A DNA stretch of 64,000 bases from Rhynchopus sp. YZ270_cl-10 (GCA_964035575.1 OZ037903.1:707001-771000); one strand, 5' to 3'. Shown: positions 21,796 to 32,544, counted from the first letter of the stretch. Numbers and translations are program-made. Notes: generated from the letters alone by a model not told the origin.

Positions 21796-22464
21796 ATGAG
21801 CGACGACGACAGCCAATTCGATGTATTTGAGTACCAAGGGTCTGAGGAGGCCGATGAATACGAAGGCTGGCAGGAGGTTGCAGTAGGAGAGTACACCCTG
21901 CTGCTCCCGCTCTCCTGCGTGCACATTTGGGACAGCAGTGCGATGCTTGCCGAATGGATCGTCAACCACCCTTCCAGCGTGCATGGTGAGCGGGTTCTAG
22001 AGTTGGGGTGTGGATTAGGGCTGCCTTCCTTTGCAGCAGCCTTGGTTGGAGCAAAGGAAGTGGTTGCAACCGATTTATCCCCTCAGGCGGTTGCTCAGAT
22101 TGTTAAAGCGGTGGAGTACAATTCTGAGACATATCCTCAGCTTAGTATCCTTTCGGCTTCTGTATTAGACTGGTTTTCCCCGGAAACTACAATGAAGCCG
22201 TTTTCTTGTATCATCGCCGCAGATGTAAACTATGAACGTTGTCTTACCACTCCTCTTACCAACACGGTGCTTTCATACCTGGCAGATGCTGCTCCACTTT
22301 ACCTTGCGACGCGGAGTGGGCGTGTCTCCCTGAACGACTCCCTCACCTCTCTCTCAACCAACCTCACCCTCACCGATACCTCCGATCTGCACATCTCCGA
22401 AGACAAGCACCACCTCCTTTATCGATTCCAACGGCAATCTGTTGAAGGAGACAGAAGAGAGTGA
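21796..22464 (+). CDS. Family-16 (METTL21-like) protein methyltransferase
   Basis: A single-exon protein of 222 residues, the usual size for METTL21/EFM-type lysine methyltransferases. The order of motifs fits the family: an N-terminal strand region, a Trp motif (HIWDSSAMLAEW), SAM motif I (VLELGCGLGLPSFAAA), post-I acidic strand (VVATDLS) and the catalytic-region tetrad-like motif AADVNYE (relatives have D-x-x-Y). A plausible leader acceptor CAG lies at 21771-21773, 23 bases before the ATG. Family members methylate lysines on translation factors, chaperones and similar proteins; the target here is unknown. Confidence 0.82.
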   Translation: MSDDDSQFDVFEYQGSEEADEYEGWQEVAVGEYTLLLPLSCVHIWDSSAMLAEWIVNHPSSVHGERVLELGCGLGLPSFAAALVGAKEVVATDLSPQAVAQIVKAVEYNSETYPQLSILSASVLDWFSPETTMKPFSCIIAADVNYERCLTTPLTNTVLSYLADAAPLYLATRSGRVSLNDSLTSLSTNLTLTDTSDLHISEDKHHLLYRFQRQSVEGDRRE

Positions 22465-23449
22465 AAAAGGCAGGGCACAACGAAGGGGGAAGACGTTGTG
22501 TTAAAAGGGGGGGTAGGGGAGAGCGAACAGCTTACTCTGTTTTTGCATTCCCCGAAGAGAGGTAAAAGGAAGGTGGTGTTTGAGAGGACGTTAAAAGAGT
22601 GGTTCTTTAGGAGAGGTGTTCTAATAGAAAAGCTGACTCTGTGGAATCTCGAAAAAAGTTTTGAGGGAGTTTAGAAGTCTATTTTAGCATTTGGTTTCGT
22701 TTCGTTTTTTTTTTGTTTTTTTTTTAAATTCTGCAAGTGACCAGGTAGCTGCACCTGCAGAGGTATTTCAACTTTGCCTCTTTTTGCGTGGAATATGTGT
22801 GTATGGGTGTCCATGACTCATTTCCCAGTCGTATATGATTAAGATGCGAAGTTGACACCTTTACGTCCATCACTTTTATTACTCTTTTTTTATCTTTTTA
22901 TACTGCAACAAACTCCGGATAGCACTTCGCTGTCAAATTTTATTTTTTTGCAGGTGCCTTTTTTGCACAACTTCACCCCTTTTAAAAGATATGTGCGCCC
23001 TTCAGGCCATTTATCTTTTTTTCCCCTTTCCTTCAGAATTTCATTTCTGATTCTGCCTTTCTGTGAAGATGACGTGCCTTGTGGAGTTGAGTGTGTCATC
23101 TTCACACCTTTGTTTTGCTTTGTATTGTGTATGTCCATGAGGGCTACATGATGCAAGCTTTCTGTTTTGTCTTTTCCACGATGTGTGTGGCCCCTATGCA
23201 TCTTTCAAGGGGTTCTTTATGCACCATCGTCTCAGAGAGATTTAGCAGTCCCATTAACACTGGGTCTGAATGTGTCTTCGGGGGGTTTTTTTATCATAAC
23301 TGAACAAAGTCAAATTCAAGTCATAGTAGTCACATTTCCCCTCATTGCTTTGTAGTACTCCATCTTCGTGCCAGGTTACAATGTGTCCAGTGCTAAAGAG
23401 TATTGTGCGAGCTGTGTATCTATGGAGAGAGAGAGAAGAGGGACTGTAG
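22465..23449. other. Intergenic region
   Basis: No gene is supported. Purine-rich just after the stop, then T-rich. It runs into modular repeat block 3. Confidence 0.45.
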
Positions 23450-24323
23450 CATGATGATACAATTTACAGCTACATTACCAACTGCTTTTGCGCATGAGGA
23501 TAACTTTCTTCAATGGTTCGATGGACTGACACAACACACAACACAACAACACACTTTCCTTTGCAGTGTCCACCCGCATCCAATACCTGATGTGTGCTGT
23601 CTTGTGCCATATTAGGCTTCGCTTGTTGGGGAGATACACCACACGATGTTCGCGGCACAGCTCCACCCCATGCAAATGATGAAACATTATCTACCAGCTA
23701 CTAGAACTGACAGCTTTGCTTGAGGATACTTTCATCTGTTCGATGGGTCTTACTGAACACCTTTTCTTGCCACGCTTCTGCAGCAAAACGGAGTGCAAAT
23801 TCTACTGTGCGTGTCTGCTTATAGCGTGACTCAGTGGGAAACGCTCCGGAGATGTTGGTGTTCGCTGTGTCGCCTCCACACCCTGCAGTTCATGATGACA
23901 ACCTATCCTAAGATTCTTCTTTCCCCTTATGAAAGTCTCGAGAAACGAGGTCTTTTTGATTCTACCCATTCTTGACAGTTATCCCTGGCTGAGACAACAC
24001 GCACACTTTCCCCTTCCTTCCTCTTGCACATGATGATACAATTTACAGCTACATTACCAACTGCTTTTGCGCATGAGGATAACTTTCTTCAATGGTTCGA
24101 TGGACTGACACAACACACAACACAACGACACACTTTCCCTTGCAGTGTCCACCCGCATCCAATACCTGATGTGTGCTGTCTTGTGCCATATTAGGCTTCG
24201 CTTGTTGGGAAGATACACCACACGAAAGTTCCACCCCATGCACATGATGAAACATATCTACCAGCTACTAGAACTGACAGCTTTGCTTGAGGATACTTTC
24301 ATCTGTTCGATGGGTCTTACTGA
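23450..24323 (+). repeat. Modular repeat block 3, upstream of isocitrate lyase copy 2
   Basis: Module order is C (about 23450-23535), D (about 23556-23670), A (about 23671-23756), B (23757-24026), C (24027-24115), D (about 24130-24236) and A (24237-24323). Compared with block 1 it has an extra C-D pair in front, so copy number of modules varies between otherwise nearly identical blocks. The second D is about 13 bases shorter than the others. Confidence 0.85.
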
Positions 24324-24429
24324 CAATACATGGGTGTTGCACTTCACATCAGCACCACCACACATCACTCCCCACTCTCACACAACACACCATGCCCACA
24401 GAAACTCTCACAAAAACCAACACTCTAAA

Positions 24430-25949
24430 ATGCAGTCGGCAACAAGACAGTCGTCGAAGCGTGTGCTGGCACAGAGCCGGCGTGCGTTTGGCGGTGACTC
24501 TGAGGCACTGTCGCTTGAGGAGGAGACGGCGAAGGTGCAGGCGTTCTTTGACCTGCCGCGTTTCCACAAGACGGAGCGGTCGTGGACGGCGCGTGACGTG
24601 GCGATGCTGCGTGGGTCGTTCCCGGAGACGACGAAGCGCTACCACCTGTCGAACGAGGTGGCGGCGAAGGCGTGGTCCACGTTTGACAAGAACTTCAAGA
24701 CGGCAGACACAACGTGGACGTTTGGGTGCACGGACACTGTGCAGGTGACGCAGATGGCGAAGTACCTGAAGACAATCTACGTGAGCGGGTGGCAGTCGTC
24801 GAGCATGTGCTCGACCACGAACGAGCCTGGTCCGGACCTGGCGGACTACCCGATGAACACTGTGCCGAACAAGGTGGACGAGCTGTTCCGTGCGCTGATG
24901 TTCCACGACAGGAAGCAGACGCTTGCACGTTCGATGATGACGGAGGAGCAGCGCCGTGCGACACCGATTGTGGACTACTTCAAGCCGATCATTGCTGACG
25001 GAGACACCGGACACGGAGGAACGTCGGCGGTGATGAAGCTGGCGAAGCTGATGGTGGAGGCGGGTGCGGCGGGTATCCACTTGGAGGACCAGAAGGCAGG
25101 GACGAAGAAGTGTGGACACATGGGAGGGAAGGTGCTGGTGTCGATCCAGGAGCACTGCGAGCGTCTGAAGGCTGCACGTCTGCAGATGGACGTGATGGGG
25201 GCACAGACGATGGTGGTGGGACGGACGGACGCAGACTCTGCGCAGTTCCTGGACAACAACATTGACCCGCGTGACCACCCGTTCATCATGGGGACACGGA
25301 ACAAGGACCTGCCGAACCTGACGGACGCACTGCGTGACATGGAGAAGGCGAAGATGAGCCCCGAGGAGATGATGAAGGCACAGACGCTGTGGGGTGAGAA
25401 GGCGAACATTGTGACCTTTGGTGAGGCTGTGACGGAGGAGATCAAGGCCCTGGGGAAGACGGAGGCGAACATTGCGGACGCACTGAAGACATGGGACGCG
25501 AACTACAAGGACCTGGGACACGTGGAGCAGCGTGAGCTGGCACGCGACCTTGGTGTGGAGCTGTACTGGTCGTGGTACAAGCCCCGCACCCGTGAGGGGT
25601 TCTACCGTGTGCTGAGCGGGATTGACCTGTGCATCCAGCGCGGAAAGGCCTTCGCCCCGCACGCCGACCTGATCTGGATGGAGACTGACACACCGAACGT
25701 GGCACAGGCGAAGCGCTTCGCGGACGGCGTGCACAGCGTGTCCCCGAAGCAGTTCCTTGCCTACAACCTGTCCCCCTCCTTCAACTGGGACGTGTCTGGC
25801 CTGAGCGACGCCGAGATGGAGTCCTTCTCCCGCGACATTGGCAAGTTCGGATTCGTCTGGCAGTTCTGCACCCTGGCCGGGCTCCACAGCAACGCCCTCA
25901 TGGTCGACCTCTTCACGAAGGACTACGAGCAGCGTGGCATGCGTGCCTA
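24430..25949 (+). CDS. Isocitrate lyase, copy 2, cut by assembly gap
   Basis: The coding sequence appears identical to copy 1 from the ATG at 24430 to the N run, through the KKCGH active-site motif. It stops at RGMRAY, so the last 95 or so codons are hidden by the gap. The leader just upstream differs from copy 1 at several positions (for example CACATCAGC against CACATGAGC), which shows that two loci exist. The bases following the gap do not match the copy 1 3' flank. In this copy an open frame extends upstream through the repeat block to 24145. Copy 1 is not open there, so I do not use that start. Confidence 0.9.
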
Positions 25950-26149
25950 NNNNNNNNNNNNNNNNNNNNNNNNNNNNNNNNNNNNNNNNNNNNNNNNNNN
26001 NNNNNNNNNNNNNNNNNNNNNNNNNNNNNNNNNNNNNNNNNNNNNNNNNNNNNNNNNNNNNNNNNNNNNNNNNNNNNNNNNNNNNNNNNNNNNNNNNNNN
26101 NNNNNNNNNNNNNNNNNNNNNNNNNNNNNNNNNNNNNNNNNNNNNNNNN
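25950..26149. other. Assembly gap of 200 N
   Basis: Exactly 200 N. Copy 1 needs about 290 more coding bases from this point to its stop, so the gap length is probably nominal. The assembler likely failed in the duplicated gene. Confidence 0.95.
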
Positions 26150-26415
26150 TTCTTATCGTTTCAAGGTGACTTCGCACCGAGTTTATTTCTTTTATCTTTT
26201 TTTTTTTTTGTCCACACCCCATAGCTTTTGTTCAAACTCCTTTTTCACCCCCCAAAAGAATAGCAGTGACAGGACATCCTGTCTTATCACTTAACCTTTT
26301 TTACCCAGTCTTTTAATAGGCAACATACTCTTTTTATTGAATTTTCTGTGCCCCCTCTCCACTTCATTATCATTATCATCATCACAGTCACGACACACAC
26401 ACCCACCCTCAAATC

Positions 26416-27954
26416 ATGTCCGGCATCCAATGGATTCCTTCCGATGGAAAGGTCAGCACCATGTCCTCAGGGAAGAAGGTGTGGGTGGCTGCAGCGGAGG
26501 TGCTGTCAGAGGAGTTGGGGAAGAGCATTGCTAAGGAGAAGAACTGGAGGAATATGTATCCTCAGAACGTGACGGCGCTTGCGGACCTGCAGGCTGGTGC
26601 GACAGATGAGAACGCATTCAAAAGCGCAGAGGCCGGCATTGCCGCCACCCTCAAGCAGTTCCACTTCGTGCGTGGCGACACCACCCACCCCCTCGATGCG
26701 CTACCCACCGGCGAGGCGTTCTCCATTAAGACAATCTGCTGTGGTGGGCATAATGTCTCCGCCAAGCTTGCCCCCGCATGCAGTGTTCAGGTCGGCACCA
26801 CTGAGATCACAGACCCGGCAAAGCTGGTCGACGCCATCGAAGGATGGGTGCGGTATGGATCAGCGGAGCCCTCCTGCGCAGCGCACGTCAAGGAGCTGCT
26901 TGCGCTGCAGGAGGGGCAGTTTGAGGACTTCCTGCAGTCGCATATGTTTGTCATCTTGGGGGGAACGTCTGCAGCAGGTCCAACCCTGCCGCTGTTGAAG
27001 ATGGGTGCCAGAGTGGCCGTCATCGCGCGCCCAGGGAAGAAGCTGAAGGACCTCATCGCCACCGTCTCGACGGCAGAGTACAAAGGTGTGATGTTCGTGC
27101 CCTCCCTCGAGAAGGATGGCGCTGAGGTGCTGGGTGCCGACGTTCTGACGCAGACCCCAGAGATCGCAGCTCTGCTCCCGACATTGACGCAGATGAACAG
27201 TGTGCACACTGCGAAGGTGGATACGTTGGTGATTGGTTCGTACATCTATTTGGACGGTGAGGCTCATGTGCGTGCGACTGTGGCGTGTGATATCATTGCA
27301 CAGAAGGCGACCTCAGCGCTCCCTAATAAAGTGAAGCTTGCCTTCATTGGAACCCCTTCGCTTGCATTTGGGATCAACAAAGAGGCGTATGAGGAGAGCA
27401 AGGCGAGGTACGAGAATGAGAGCTTTCTTGGGAAGATGAACCCGATGCGTCTGCTGAAGTACAAACCCAACGCGAGACCTGTGGTGAAGAACGCGAAGGG
27501 CGACGTCTACGTGACCAACGGACTGATCGCCTTCCAGGGACCGAACTACGCCTTGGCGAAGACCTTCCAATCATGGCGCATTATGCTGTGCAGGAAGAAC
27601 GGGCAGGTGGCCAGTGCAAACGTTGCACCACCGATGTACACAGAGTCTGTCTGCCACGTGCCTGCAGCATACGCGGCACTCAACGGATACCAAGGACACC
27701 CCCCCATGTCCGCATTTGACCCGCAAACGATCTCCCCCATCATGACCTACCTCATGATGTGGGACCTCTGGTCCAAGGACTCCACAGCACAGCCTACAGC
27801 AGACATTGGGTCGTCGATCAACTTCTTTGCGCAGAACGCCTTCCACGGCGGCTCCTGGAGGTGTGCCTACGAGCAGGAGTCGATGGGTGCATCGGTCTTC
27901 CTCCTCGGCAAGTGCTGGTACACCTCGAAGCCTGAGTTGCCACCGTCGGCATAA
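26416..27954 (+). CDS. Conserved-looking Rossmann-type protein, function unknown
   Basis: A single-exon protein of 512 residues with strong coding composition. Near residues 177-205 the stretch HMFVILGGTSAAGPTLPLLK followed by ARVAVIARPGKKL resembles a nucleotide-binding beta-alpha-beta unit (hydrophobic strand, Gly-rich turn, helix, second strand). Several later hydrophobic strands (VDTLVIGSYIY, KLAFIGTPSLAFGI) fit an alpha/beta fold. The C-terminal third is rich in aromatic and Met residues (TYLMMWDLWSKD, HGGSWRCAYEQESMGASVF) without clear transmembrane spans. Candidate leader acceptor CAG lies at 26385-26387, 29 bases before the ATG. I do not recognise a named family; a dehydrogenase or reductase activity would be a guess. 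Confidence 0.7.
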   Translation: MSGIQWIPSDGKVSTMSSGKKVWVAAAEVLSEELGKSIAKEKNWRNMYPQNVTALADLQAGATDENAFKSAEAGIAATLKQFHFVRGDTTHPLDALPTGEAFSIKTICCGGHNVSAKLAPACSVQVGTTEITDPAKLVDAIEGWVRYGSAEPSCAAHVKELLALQEGQFEDFLQSHMFVILGGTSAAGPTLPLLKMGARVAVIARPGKKLKDLIATVSTAEYKGVMFVPSLEKDGAEVLGADVLTQTPEIAALLPTLTQMNSVHTAKVDTLVIGSYIYLDGEAHVRATVACDIIAQKATSALPNKVKLAFIGTPSLAFGINKEAYEESKARYENESFLGKMNPMRLLKYKPNARPVVKNAKGDVYVTNGLIAFQGPNYALAKTFQSWRIMLCRKNGQVASANVAPPMYTESVCHVPAAYAALNGYQGHPPMSAFDPQTISPIMTYLMMWDLWSKDSTAQPTADIGSSINFFAQNAFHGGSWRCAYEQESMGASVFLLGKCWYTSKPELPPSA

Positions 27955-28655
27955 AAAGAAGAGTGTTTTGGATGAAATGTAACCGCTTCTATTTTGATAA
28001 AAAGTAGAGAATTGGGTGGGGGTTAGTTCGCGGGGGGTTTTTTTTGAAGGCGCGATCTAGAAGAGTTGAGCGCAATGGTATAGTAGCATTTTTGTTTTTG
28101 TTTGATTTATCACAACTTCGCTTTGTGTTGTGCACAACAAAGAGTACCTTGGTTTATTTTATTGTTGCCAAAAATCCATTCTACTCTATTCTCGCGTGTA
28201 CAAACAAAAAATGGTTCTTTTTTTTTCCTACTGGGCTATCACATGGGGTGATCATATGATAGCGACGACATAAATCAACTCTACATTTTTCCCCTTTTTT
28301 CGCTTGCCATTTTACTTTTTGCCATTTTTTCCCCCTTTTTTCTGAGTGTCTTGCCTCCCTTCCCTCTCATATCCCTTATTCAGGGGTACCACGGTCTCAA
28401 TTCTGATCTCCGTATTTGGACTCGGGTCCAAGAATTCTTATGATCCGTGGATTTGACCATTCTTCAAAAAGTTCTACTGTGTATGGGCTTCGGGCCGACG
28501 CCAAGAAGATCTATCCAGTTTGGTGTAAAGTGATTGTCGGCACAAAACATTTTAAAGTAAAAACGCCTCTGCCCTCTTCGGAGTTTCTCAAGTTATTTTT
28601 TTGTGCCTTCCCCAGGGTGTCCTATTATGCGTATTTTGTAAAGTACCCTAAGATG

Positions 28656-28700
28656 CCTGCGTCCGCCGCTGTACGGTGAGGTATTTGCACTTTCGACCTT
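28656..28700 (+). repeat. Gamma short repeat
   Basis: TGCCTGCGTCCGCCGCTG, then ACGGTGAGGTATTTGCAC and TTTCGACCTT. It lies 22 bases before a beta repeat, so the two families sit in tandem here. Confidence 0.65.
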
Positions 28701-28721
28701 GACAGCCGGTCATTGTACCAA

Positions 28722-28767
28722 GGTACACTGTTCACGAGAGGGCTTTGTATTTCAACTCTACTTTTTT
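28722..28767 (+). repeat. Beta short repeat
   Basis: This copy defines the beta family: GGTACACTGTTCACGAGA, GGGCTTTGTATTTCAA and CTCTACTTTTTT. Most other copies have TGTCAC for TGTTCAC. The preceding CAGCCGGTCATTGTACCAA is shared with the copy at 34344. GTACC and GGTAC can pair as a short hairpin. Like alpha and gamma, it ends in a pyrimidine-rich tail. Confidence 0.8.
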
Positions 28768-28948
28768 AGATGTGTGTCCAGTACTACACGAGACCACACA
28801 TCCATTTTTCAAGGGTTCTTTTGTTTTCCTTCCTCTCTATCTCTCCGGGTCTCAGTCGATCTCGGGGCGGGATAACCCCAGATACGAATTTTTATGATTT
28901 TTTTTTTTTAGTCCATTTTTAGTGCCAACGAAGTAACGAAATGCCCCC

Positions 28949-28970
28949 TCTGGGGGTTCGATAACCAGGC
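28949..28970 (+). repeat. Gamma repeat, hairpin part only
   Basis: CTCTGGGGGTTCGATAACC stands alone here without the rest of the gamma repeat, showing that the hairpin part occurs separately. Confidence 0.6.
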
Positions 28971-29528
28971 AGAGAAGCAGTGTGTCGCTGCATCCGCTGG
29001 TTTTTGTCAATTTCTCTCTTATTTTTTTGAAAATGAAAAAAAAAATAAAGAAAGCAATGTTTGAAGTAGTGTAGCCTCTCACCAAAGCATACCCCTTCGA
29101 TCAGTCTGCGCGGTATCAACTTCAACGTTATTTGGTTACGACCGTTGTTATGTCGTACTATATAACTACCGTGTGACTCATACACCTTTCTCTCCCCCAC
29201 ATCACGGCAACACTGCAAGTTTATTGGCCACCTGAAGTCGTAAAATTTTGGGTAAAAAAAAGCATATTTCATCCAATAAAATCCCAAAGAAAGATACGCT
29301 TTTACGTGGCCACATAGATTTATTTGTTCTTTTTGTTGACGTTTTTCTATTGTGGGAAGGCAGTGTCGCTAAAGTCTCCTCCCCTCTTTCGCTCTTTTCA
29401 CTCTTTTCACCTTTCCTTTTTTTTCCTCTTCATCTGCACTAGAGGTGTAAGCAGCATCAATAATTCTGTCGTAGCATAACTGAAGTATCCTTCCAAAAGC
29501 AGATCTCTAAAAGACACACTAACAGACA

Positions 29529-30806
29529 ATGGCACACCCGGTTGAGTTGTCGAAGATGAACACTGCGGAGCCCCCGCCGCCGTGTGTTATTGCTGGGCAG
29601 CCTGAGGAGCAGGCCTTTGCCACGGCTAAGGGCTTCGTGACCAACATCTACGGCGCCATGGACTCAGGATCGCACGAGCACATCCCTTTCAGAGCCGACA
29701 GCGTTGCCTGCTTCCAGAAGGGGGCGGCGGATCGTTACCAGGTATGTGGGGCAAGGGAGAGAAGGGTTTTTAGGTTTGTCTTAGGGCGTCTTGTACGATA
29801 CCCTGTGCAGTTTGCTGTTGGTTTTTGTGTATTTCTCAAAATAAATGAAAAAAAAAAATAACAATACAGGGACCCGCACTCCTGCCCAGAATCAAGCAGA
29901 TGCACAAAGGTGAGGCGAGAGATCTCTCCGGGCTTGCTGTCCAGATTTTCCCCGGCAACTCGATGTTCTGCCTGCTCAACGGTGCGATGAACACCCAGGC
30001 GTCGGCAGTGGTATGCTCTCTACACAATTTCACTTCCCCCCTAGCCCTCTAGCCTCCACTCTGGCACTCATCTGCATGTATACACAACCTTTCCCTGAGG
30101 AGGGTACATGCTGACGAAAAACTGCCGGCAAACACTCATAAGAGTTTGTTGACAACCATTTTCTGTCATTTACATCACAATTTTTTGGGGTTTTTCAAAA
30201 TTCAAAATAATACTTACAAAAAGAATAGTCATGTGTGCACCCCTAAACCCTCCCCTTCACCCCCAACAGGCGAGCCAGCGTGCACAGCAGCAGATCCCCC
30301 ACAGAACAGCAGACATGTTCCTCCTTGTGAACCAGGACGGCCTGTACGTGAGGAACGCAGTGTTCCGTGAGCTGGACGAGGACTGTGGACCTGCAGGCCA
30401 GGGTGCGGCACAGGGACCTGAGTTCGCTAAGGCAGATGAGATGGCGAAGAACTTTGTGGGAGCGTTCTACCCGAGCCTGGACAACGCGGCAACTCGGGGG
30501 CAGCTGTCGGCACTGTACAAGGACGTGTCGTGCCTGACCGTCGGACAGGACCTGTTCAAGGGCTCGCAGCACATTGCACACAAAACACACTACCTCCCCC
30601 AGCTCGTCGCCTCGAACGCGCGTGCAATTGAAGGTGTCGACGCAATGCCCTCCCCTGCAGGTGGCTACTTCATCTACGTCCACGGCATCTTGCAGCTCGC
30701 AGGAGAGGAGCGCAAGTCGAGGTTCATCGACGTTTTCCATATTCTCCCCGAGGGCGCCTCGTTCTGGGTATGCTATTTTATGTTTTTTTCAAAAGATGGG
30801 ATTTGA
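29529..30806 (+). CDS. Tandem NTF2-like domain protein
   Basis: Three clear exons: 29529-29741, 29870-30010 and 30270-30767, with GTATGT/GTATGC donors and CAG acceptors, all in phase. Two NTF2-like halves are readable. The first (about residues 20-155) has AFATAKGFVTNIYGAMD and ends RTADMFLLVNQDGLYVRNAVF, matching the family's closing FxLxxxxxxYYVxNDxF strand. The second (about 168-284) has FVGAFYPSLDN, LSALYKDVSCLT, VDAMPSP and FIYVHGIL, then FIDVFHILPEGASFW. The 3' end is uncertain. At 30768 there is a good donor GTATGC, but no clear final exon was found. Reading through gives a stop at 30806. NTF2-like domains act in nuclear transport, mRNA export or RNA granule proteins; two in a row is unusual. 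Confidence 0.75.
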
Positions 30807-30967
30807 TCCTTACACCCGCATTTATTGAATGCAGGTGTAAGGAGGTGGAAATAATGGTTTCTTCTTCCAGCTGTAACATAACAATTATGACAAAAAAAAG
30901 GTGACTTTTCACCAGACTTAGCTTCATTTTACCGAAACCTTTGGGCTTTGTACAGATAATAATACGT

Positions 30968-31011
30968 CTTTCTCCCGAAGAAACCCCAGCATTCTACGCT
31001 GGGGGAGAAAG
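30968..31011. other. Imperfect hairpin
   Basis: CTTTCTCCC pairs with GGGAGAAAG and, inside it, CCCCAGC pairs with GCTGGGG around a short loop, with an asymmetric bulge. It lies downstream of the NTF2-like gene and could be a 3'-end structure; that role is a guess. Confidence 0.4.
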
Positions 31012-31564
31012 TGTTATGTTACGTGCAGAATATGACTACAAACAACACAAAACACAAACCCCAAAAAAACAGATCACAAACCAAATCATGAAGGTGCACG
31101 GAGGAGTGAATGAATAGATGTTTATTTGGTTCACCTTTTGTTCAGCATTTGAATTAGGGAAGTGGGGCGGGGTGGGGTCGGGGCGGGGTGTGGGGTGGGT
31201 AGGGATTAAAAAACGGTAACCAGAGTTCCTCATTTTATTGTTTCTCTGTCACATCTTTAGGGCTGAGGTGTGCCGTTAAAGCGAAGCATCCTAGCCTCTG
31301 TTTTTTTGAGGCGACTGTTATTGGACAGGAAACCAATTTTGTTCTTTGACAAAAGAAAACACGTGCATTACTCGTTCGCGGGGGATGCACGTTGTCATAG
31401 TTTTCAAGAAAAAAAAATATTGAGAATGGTTGTCAGTACCAACGAAAGTATGGGTAAAACACAAATCCACTGTTGAGTTTTTTTTTTTCTTCTTTTTTGC
31501 GGTCTTCGGAGTCATTTTTTGTGGGCGTCATAAGGGGATAGGGTGGTTCATTTTTTTAAAAAAA

Positions 31565-31610
31565 GGTACACTGTCACGAGAGGGCTTTGTATTTCAAGTT
31601 TCATTTTATA
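31565..31610 (+). repeat. Beta short repeat
   Basis: GGTACACTGTCACGAGA followed by GGGCTTTGTATTTCAA, nearly identical to the copies at 28722 and 59757. A gamma copy starts 13 bases later, the same beta-then-gamma order as in PPR intron 1. Confidence 0.8.
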
Positions 31611-31622
31611 CTGGTGCGGAGT

Positions 31623-31670
31623 GTCAGTGCCTGCGTCCCAGAGGCGTTTGCAACTATCAACTTCACTTTT
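31623..31670 (+). repeat. Gamma short repeat
   Basis: TCAGTGCCTGCGTCCCAGA then GGCGTTTGCAACTATCAACT and TCACTTTT. The hairpin part is absent. Confidence 0.75.
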
Positions 31671-32234
31671 ATACCCTGCTTTTAGTGGGTTGTTGTCACG
31701 CAGTATGCATCTTGCCACGCAGATACACCCAACTTTTTCACAACAAAGGGGTTGAGGGGGCAAATAGCTTAAAAAAATGGTTAAAAAAAATGCACCCCTC
31801 AACCTAACAAATATACCCAGGAGGAAAGAGTGGTGGAAGAGGTCAAAAAAAACTCTTCGAGTTCATAACACCACTTTTAGCATACTATTCGCAAAAGGAG
31901 AAAACTGGAAAAAAAAAAAAAGATGGTGCAACCGATTTGCCTGTCACTCCGTACAGGTGGTGTTGCTTTTGAATCTTTTCTTTTGTTTTTTGTTTTACTG
32001 TATGGCTGTGTAGTATCCCATCGTATCGACGTTTTTTTTTTTTAAAGATGTAAGGATGGGTCGTATTCATTCAAGTTCTTTTGATTTTTGTTCATTTCAC
32101 CTCTCGTCTCTTTTTGAGATTTTTCTTTTACAACCAACCTTCACTTTTTCCCCCTGAAATCAGAGACCAAAAAAATTGATAACCTCTCCCCCCACCATTT
32201 TCGTCTCCAGCTGTAGGGATATGTACACACTGAA

Positions 32235-32319
32235 TGGTGTGGCTGAAAGGGGGCAAAAAGTGCTGAAAAAGTGCGAATAAGTGCGGAAAAGTGCGAATCA
32301 GCCCCCTTCAGCCACACCA
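32235..32319. mobile_element. 85-bp inverted-repeat element with 5-bp target duplication
   Basis: The ends TGGTGTGGCTGAAAGGGGGC and GCCCCCTTCAGCCACACCA are inverted repeats differing by one inserted base. CTGAA flanks both sides exactly (32230-32234 and 32320-32324), which looks like a target duplication. The 45-base centre is a run of four AAGTGC-containing units. The size and structure fit a MITE. It has no coding capacity. Confidence 0.75.
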
Positions 32320-32392
32320 CTGAAAAGCTTTTCTTGGGTGACGATCCTCGAATGGAGCAACGTGCATGCATTGGATTCAGCAGACACCCAGT

Positions 32393-32440
32393 TCAGTGCC
32401 CTCCGTCCCCGAGGCATTTTGCACTATCAACTTCACTTTT
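32393..32440 (+). repeat. Gamma short repeat before the PPR gene
   Basis: TCAGTGCCCTCCGTCCCCGA then GGCATTTTGCACTATCAACT and TCACTTTT. It lies about 105 bases upstream of the next start codon. Confidence 0.7.
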
Positions 32441-32544
32441 ATCTTCCTCATAACTCTATCGCTCTATGTACTTCCCCATTTCACAACAAAACCCCATTTT
32501 CTTCTAGGGGGACCGTACACACACCCCCATTCTATTCCTACACT

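Larger units (their letters stand above)
27955..29528. other. Intergenic region with beta and gamma repeats
   Basis: No supported gene in 1.57 kb. It holds repeats at 28656, 28722 and 28949. The 87-codon open frame near 28416 runs into the gamma repeat and shows no domain. Confidence 0.5.
30807..32234. other. Intergenic region
   Basis: No gene. Holds a hairpin at 30968-31011, a G-rich run at 31166-31204, a beta repeat at 31565 followed directly by a gamma repeat at 31623, and A/T-rich filler. Confidence 0.5.

Noticed and set aside
24145-24429. In-frame N-terminal extension of isocitrate lyase copy 2 through the repeat block
   Set aside because: Copy 1 is not open in this frame and the sequence is repeat-derived, so the extension is chance.
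28416-28679. 87-codon open frame
   Set aside because: It runs into a gamma repeat and has no recognisable domain.
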